A DNA stretch of 64,000 nt from Tetraselmis striata (taxonomy: Eukaryota; Chlorophyta; Chlorodendrophyceae; Chlorodendrales; Chlorodendraceae): NCBI GenBank assembly GCA_006384855.1, contig VCJN01001743.1, positions 1-64,000 on the forward strand, given 5' to 3'. Of the stretch, positions 60,291 through 64,000 are shown in pieces. A program made the translations under genes and the position numbers. The first letter of the stretch is position 1. Each line of letters starts with the position of its first letter. The notes under the pieces are model-generated. The model searched no databases, had not been told where the DNA came from, and was given only the letters and a program-made list of their open reading frames with translations.

Positions 60291-60648
60291 GGCAAGTCGC
60301 GCGCTAGCAGGGTAGAGCTGGAAATGGTAAAACCCGAAATGCGGAAACGTGCCGGCGCCTGGAACTTATTGTCGCGGTTACCGATACAGGGTAGCGACTA
60401 TCCGGGCGGGGTGGCAGGGTAGGGCAGGGGAGGGTTGTAATTATAATTACAACCGTGCCAGATATATCATGATCTATATTAATAGCGAGGTCGTAATCCT
60501 TGATGATATATATTATATGTATACTTTTACGTAATCCAAGGATAATATGATATTATCCTTCATCCTTGGTATTGGCCAGATATTATCATGATATTATCAT
60601 GCTATAGTCGCTATATCCCAATATATCGCTAGATATATATTTTTCAAT
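60291..60648. other. AT-rich upstream flank of ankyrin gene 2
   Basis: From 60434 the sequence shifts abruptly to AT-rich with repeated gatattatc words. The left target duplication of LINE-B (tatttttcaat) is at 60638-60648. Confidence 0.5.
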
Positions 60649-60658
60649 TATAGACACG

Positions 60659-62758
60659 TTGTTCGCCCTCGCGCGTACGCATGCATCTGTTCGGGCTACT
60701 CCTCATGATTACGTGGCTCCGGCGTCGGCCATTTGTGGGGACCCACCGCCGCCGGTTACCAAACGCCAAGCTGCTCGGGCCTCGGCTTTGGCGGCGGTGG
60801 GCGAGTACAGCCGCGCAGCTACCGCCCTTCACTCAGTCCCGCTCGCGCCCACTGGCCCGCGGCTTCACGAAGAGCTCCTCCGCTTGCATCCCCAGACCCC
60901 GGACCCTGTTCCTTGCGCGCTCCCGGATCCGTTCTCGTTGGACCGCCTCACTTTCCCTGAGGCTTTGGTGGACGTTTGCGAGGTGCTGTCCAGCAGCCCC
61001 AATGGTTCTGCCCCATTCCTCGATGGCATCCGCTTTGAGGCTCTCCGTGCCCTCTGCTCGCGCTCCCACCTCCGTGGCATAGCCGAGGCCATCGCGAATG
61101 CGGAGGTCCCTGCTGGCGTCGCCCATTTCCTGTCCTCCGCTACCTTGGTTCCCCTAGATAAGCTCACGCCGGCGGAGCGCAATGCGTTGGAACTAAGTGC
61201 CGGAGACATGAAGGGTTCCGTTCGGCCCATTGGCATCGGCAGCGTGCTTGTCCGGTTCGCTATGCGCGTCCTGTTGCGCGCTCATGGCGAGCCCATCGCC
61301 CAATGGCTTGCCGCCCGCGGCCAGTTCGGTTTCGGCGTTAAGGGTGGCGTGGAACTAGTTCAATTCCTTGTGCGATCTCTCCTAGACTTGGATCCATCCC
61401 TTGTCTTGGTGCAGCTTGACGCCGAAAACGCGTTCAATTCCTTCTACCGCTCCGAAATGTTCCGCACACTGCACGAGGACCCTGTTTGGCAGCCTCTATT
61501 GCGTTCGGCGATCATGCTTTATGGTCAAGAGTCCAATCTGTACGTTTTCGACGGCTCCCAACCCGGTCCTTCTCTCCGGATTCCAAGCCGTCGAGGGGCC
61601 CGCCAGGGTTGCGTCCTCGGCCTCATCCTGTTCGCCGCCGTCGCTGCCCGAGTGTATGCTCGCATCGGCGCGGCTGCCCCCAGTCACTCAGTGTTGGCGG
61701 CTTTCTCAGACGACGTCAACCTTGTCGGCACTGGCGACGGACTTGCGCTTGCTACATGGGTGGCCCCGTCCGCTTTTGCCGCCGTTGGGCTAAACGTCAC
61801 CATTCGCAAACGACAGGCGTATTGTCAGCTTGGCTCTTCGTCCCCGTTCGGCGCCCTTCCTTTTGGGCATTTGTTGCATGGTGTTGATGTCTCCTCGTCC
61901 GGAATCAAGGTGCTTGGTGCCCCTGTGGGCTCGGCCATTTTCGCCCGGGAACTGCTGGACAAAACAGTCGAAAGATTTCGCCAATTCGGCTCCCGACTTA
62001 TCGGTTTGGCAGACCACTTCCACTCCCACACTGCTACTCGTTTGCTGCAAGTTTGCGGCCGTCGTTTTGGCCACCATCTCCGCTCCACGCCTCGGGGCTT
62101 GGGTCGATCCGAGGGGTATGGCGACACTATTACGTCTTTCCTCGAAGATGCCGACGCCGCCGCATTTTCAACGCTTGCCGGCATATGGGGTGTTAGCCCG
62201 GACCTCTTGGATACGCCCTCCATGCGCACGCAGCTGTCCCTCCCGGTCCAATTTGGGGGCCTCGGCATCGGCGATAATGTGGCTATAGCAGATGCCTCCC
62301 ACATCGGCGCTGCCGCTCTCGTGGTTGGCCAAGCTGTGACTTTCCTCCGTGCTCAACACGCCACCCTGAGCGACGCCGGGGCGTTCTTTTCCGACCCGTC
62401 CGGCGTATCCAGCCCTCATAGCCTCTACCGTGTTGGGGCGTCCTCGATCCACCAGGCTTTGACCACCCCAACGTTGGAGCTCGATGCCGGCGCCAACGCG
62501 TCGGCGCCGATGTGGGCAGTCGAGCTTCGCGCCGCTCATACCCGTGTCGCTGACGAGTGTGGAGACGCGGTGCTCGAAGATCTAGCGGGGCCGTTGGCTT
62601 CTGCCCTAAAGTTGCTCCCCTCCAAGCGCTCCCACGTTGCCCGTGCCGGCTGCTCGGCCGCCGGGGCTGAGCCGGCGTCTGCAATGCGCTCGGCGGCCGA
62701 CCTCCAAGCTATCCCGCATTACTCGGACTTCCCCTTGCACTCCATGCGGAAAGTATAG
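60659..62758 (+). CDS. LINE-B reverse transcriptase (699 aa, N-terminus missing)
   Basis: RT of an R2-like LINE. Blocks: FLDGIRFEALRAL, SVRPIGIGSVLVRFAMRVLL, motif A LVQLDAENAFNSF (~251), motif B RRGARQGCVLGLILF (~312) and motif C LAAFSDDVNLVG (~348), followed by the thumb region and an FGGLGIGDN block. The catalytic aspartates of motif A and SDD are present. No natural start: the first codon is simply where the truncated copy begins. The frame stops at a TAG (62756-62758), and the same frame reopens immediately, so this is an internal nonsense codon and not the natural end. Confidence 0.85.
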   Translation: MFALARTHASVRATPHDYVAPASAICGDPPPPVTKRQAARASALAAVGEYSRAATALHSVPLAPTGPRLHEELLRLHPQTPDPVPCALPDPFSLDRLTFPEALVDVCEVLSSSPNGSAPFLDGIRFEALRALCSRSHLRGIAEAIANAEVPAGVAHFLSSATLVPLDKLTPAERNALELSAGDMKGSVRPIGIGSVLVRFAMRVLLRAHGEPIAQWLAARGQFGFGVKGGVELVQFLVRSLLDLDPSLVLVQLDAENAFNSFYRSEMFRTLHEDPVWQPLLRSAIMLYGQESNLYVFDGSQPGPSLRIPSRRGARQGCVLGLILFAAVAARVYARIGAAAPSHSVLAAFSDDVNLVGTGDGLALATWVAPSAFAAVGLNVTIRKRQAYCQLGSSSPFGALPFGHLLHGVDVSSSGIKVLGAPVGSAIFARELLDKTVERFRQFGSRLIGLADHFHSHTATRLLQVCGRRFGHHLRSTPRGLGRSEGYGDTITSFLEDADAAAFSTLAGIWGVSPDLLDTPSMRTQLSLPVQFGGLGIGDNVAIADASHIGAAALVVGQAVTFLRAQHATLSDAGAFFSDPSGVSSPHSLYRVGASSIHQALTTPTLELDAGANASAPMWAVELRAAHTRVADECGDAVLEDLAGPLASALKLLPSKRSHVARAGCSAAGAEPASAMRSAADLQAIPHYSDFPLHSMRKV

Positions 62759-63776
62759 GAAACCCTGAGCCACCGCATTCACACGGTCCGTTTCGCAAAG
62801 TTTGCTGCGCGTATGCCCACAAGCGGCCCTGACAGCAACCGCTTCCGAGGCCGCCTCTTACGCGCTGCGACGGCGTTCCTGGTGACTGATCCTCCAAGTG
62901 AGGGTCGCCTTGGTAAAGTCCGTGAGCGTTCCCCTGAGTACTACGATTCCATGTTCCGTGTTGCCGCTTGCCGCCCATTTGGCCTTCCGGCGGCTCCTGT
63001 CCTCTCCCTTGGCGAGCCATGCTCTTGTGCTTCTTGCTCCTTCTCGGTACAAGGTATGCTTGCCCGGTTTGAGGATGCTGGCGTGGAGTTCACTCCTTCT
63101 ACGTGGGCGGTCGCATACGCTGATCACGTGGCACGTTGCTCTGGGGGCGACTCCAATCACGCCGCACACGAGTGGGCGGCACAGGGCCTTTCCGACATTT
63201 GCCACGACGTGAAGTCCGCGCTGGGCGTCGGTGTATGTCCAGATCCTCACGGACCCGTCGGTGCTTGTTTCTCTCCCGAAGGGCAGCGACGGGCGGCCTG
63301 CCGATGTTGGGCTTTTTGGGTATGGCGGCATCCGCGGAAACACGGTTGCTGTCGATACCACGATTGCCCCTATCCTCGGCGTGTCAACATCGGATCCAAC
63401 GACTGCTTTGCGGGCTGCAGAGCGCCGCAAAATCCAGAAGTGTGACGAGGGTGTCCGAAACGCTGCCGGTATGCTTCGCTTTGTTCCCTTCGCCGTTTCC
63501 GAGTTTGGCTCGCTGGCCCCGCACGCCGAGGCTTTCTTGGTGGAGCTCGCGAAAGCTAGCCAAGCACACACTGGCCAAAAAATCGGCCAGCTCTTGTCTG
63601 CGTGGCGCCGCCGTTTCTCCTTGCTCATCAACATGGCACATGCAGACAACGTTCTTGGCGGGGTCGCGGCCGCGCGTGCGGCACGTGATGGTGCTCCTGC
63701 GCCTGCGTCGCGTCGCTCGTCGGCATGTGTTGCTATGACCCGGGTCATTGGCTGCAAGCGTCCTCGCCGCAGCTGA
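62759..63776 (+). pseudogene. LINE-B C-terminal part: Cys/His knuckle and restriction-like endonuclease
   Basis: In the RT frame after the stop: FRVAACRPFGLP, then PCSCASC and, 30 residues on, DHVARC, the knuckle of R2-type LINEs. Near 63220 the frame shifts and the endonuclease follows: GRPADVGLFGYGGI, NTVAVDTTIAPIL, AAERRKIQKCDEG, RFVPFAVSEFG, matching the PD...D...E-x-x-K order of restriction-like endonucleases. It stops at 63776, 206 bases before the element end. One nonsense codon and one frameshift separate it from an unbroken gene. Confidence 0.65.
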
Positions 63777-63982
63777 TAGCCTACCCCGGGGCGGGGGTTC
63801 CTTAAGTTCCTGGCAGCTAAGTGACTTCGTGGTTCCCTTGGCTCTTTCTTGGTTCTTGGCTCCCTGTCCTCCTGCTCGACCTTGGTTTCGGGCTTATGTC
63901 TCTCTTCTGTTGGCAACCTTTCATAGTTGCTGTTAGTTCTGTTGTAGTGCGCTTTTGTGAAAGCCCTGATGTAATTAAAATT
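63777..63982 (+). other. LINE-B 3' untranslated region and tail
   Basis: Contains tgtagtgcgcttttgtgaaa and atgtaatta, shared with 4655-4705, and ends at the right target duplication. Confidence 0.7.
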
Positions 63983-64000
63983 TATTTTTCAATATTTACC

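Larger units (their letters stand above)
60649..63982 (+). mobile_element. LINE-B: R2-like (RLE-type) non-LTR element, 5'-truncated
   Basis: 3.3 kb on the plus strand between direct repeats tatttttcaat (60638-60648 and 63983-63993), an 11-base target duplication. The reading frame is open through the 5' boundary and lacks the ~330 N-terminal residues that LINE-A has before the RT, so the copy is 5'-truncated, as target-primed reverse transcription often leaves. The 3' tail is gccctgatgtaattaaaatt with no long poly(A). Confidence 0.85.

Noticed and set aside
58324-60422. Long plus-strand frames (over 500 codons) opposite ankyrin gene 2
   Set aside because: They are shadows of the 81-base repeat in GC-rich DNA; only the minus frame has the family's conserved start, repeat Trp/Cys pattern and C terminus shared by paralogues.

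Overview
This window is a retrotransposon-rich, GC-rich stretch of a eukaryotic nuclear genome. The best guess is a unicellular alga or a similar protist. The evidence is spliceosomal GT-AG introns, TATA-type promoters, PAT/DIRS-order tyrosine-recombinase retroelements, Copia elements primed by an internal part of initiator tRNA-Met, RLE-type non-LTR elements, long poly(C)/poly(G) tracts, and 27-residue ankyrin-like repeat genes of a kind common in algae and oomycetes. I see no rRNA, tRNA, CRISPR array, origin or bacterial operon. The species cannot be fixed from the sequence alone.

Layout. 1-8.4 kb: a dispersed repeat (R) holding an R2-like non-LTR element (LINE-A, minus strand) and a decayed tyrosine-recombinase (YR) element. 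8.4-11.4 kb: AT microsatellite, small repeats and little coding potential. 11.4-14.8 kb: a decayed Ty3/gypsy chromovirus. 14.9-21.9 kb: a 7-kb DNA transposon with CACT-type terminal inverted repeats (copy 1). 21.9-31.5 kb: a PAT fragment, an outer Copia-like LTR pair, and nested inside it a whole-looking young Copia element (23641-31185) whose Pol frame carries a cytosine-5 DNA methyltransferase-like domain. 31.5-33.5 kb: broken ankyrin-repeat gene copies. 33.6-36.8 kb: a whole-looking YR element with two ORFs, split direct repeats and no reverse transcriptase. 36.8-41.7 kb: a PAT-like element (Gag, RT/RNase H/methylase, YR) with A1-ORFs-B1-A2-B2 repeats. 42.1-43.0 kb: a ~227-bp tandem array. 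43.1-52.4 kb: the second copy of the 7-kb DNA transposon, its right terminal repeat split by a short PAT derivative. 52.5-60.3 kb: further YR remnants and two open F-box-like/ankyrin-repeat genes (54015-55274 and 58320-60290). 60.6-64.0 kb: a 5'-truncated RLE-type LINE (LINE-B) with an 11-bp target duplication.

Very little is ordinary host sequence. The ankyrin-repeat genes on the minus strand are the only credible host family, and they too are duplicated and partly broken. Nesting gives relative ages. The PAT derivative is younger than the second 7-kb DNA transposon, the inner Copia is younger than the outer LTR element, the YR copy at 5.1-8.4 kb postdates repeat R, and a LINE fragment at 55.8 kb sits inside another dispersed repeat with a 15-bp target duplication.

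The most interesting items are the RT-less YR element family present twice with the same Gag-YR junction, the methyltransferase-bearing Copia, and insertion sites readable from paralogous empty copies.
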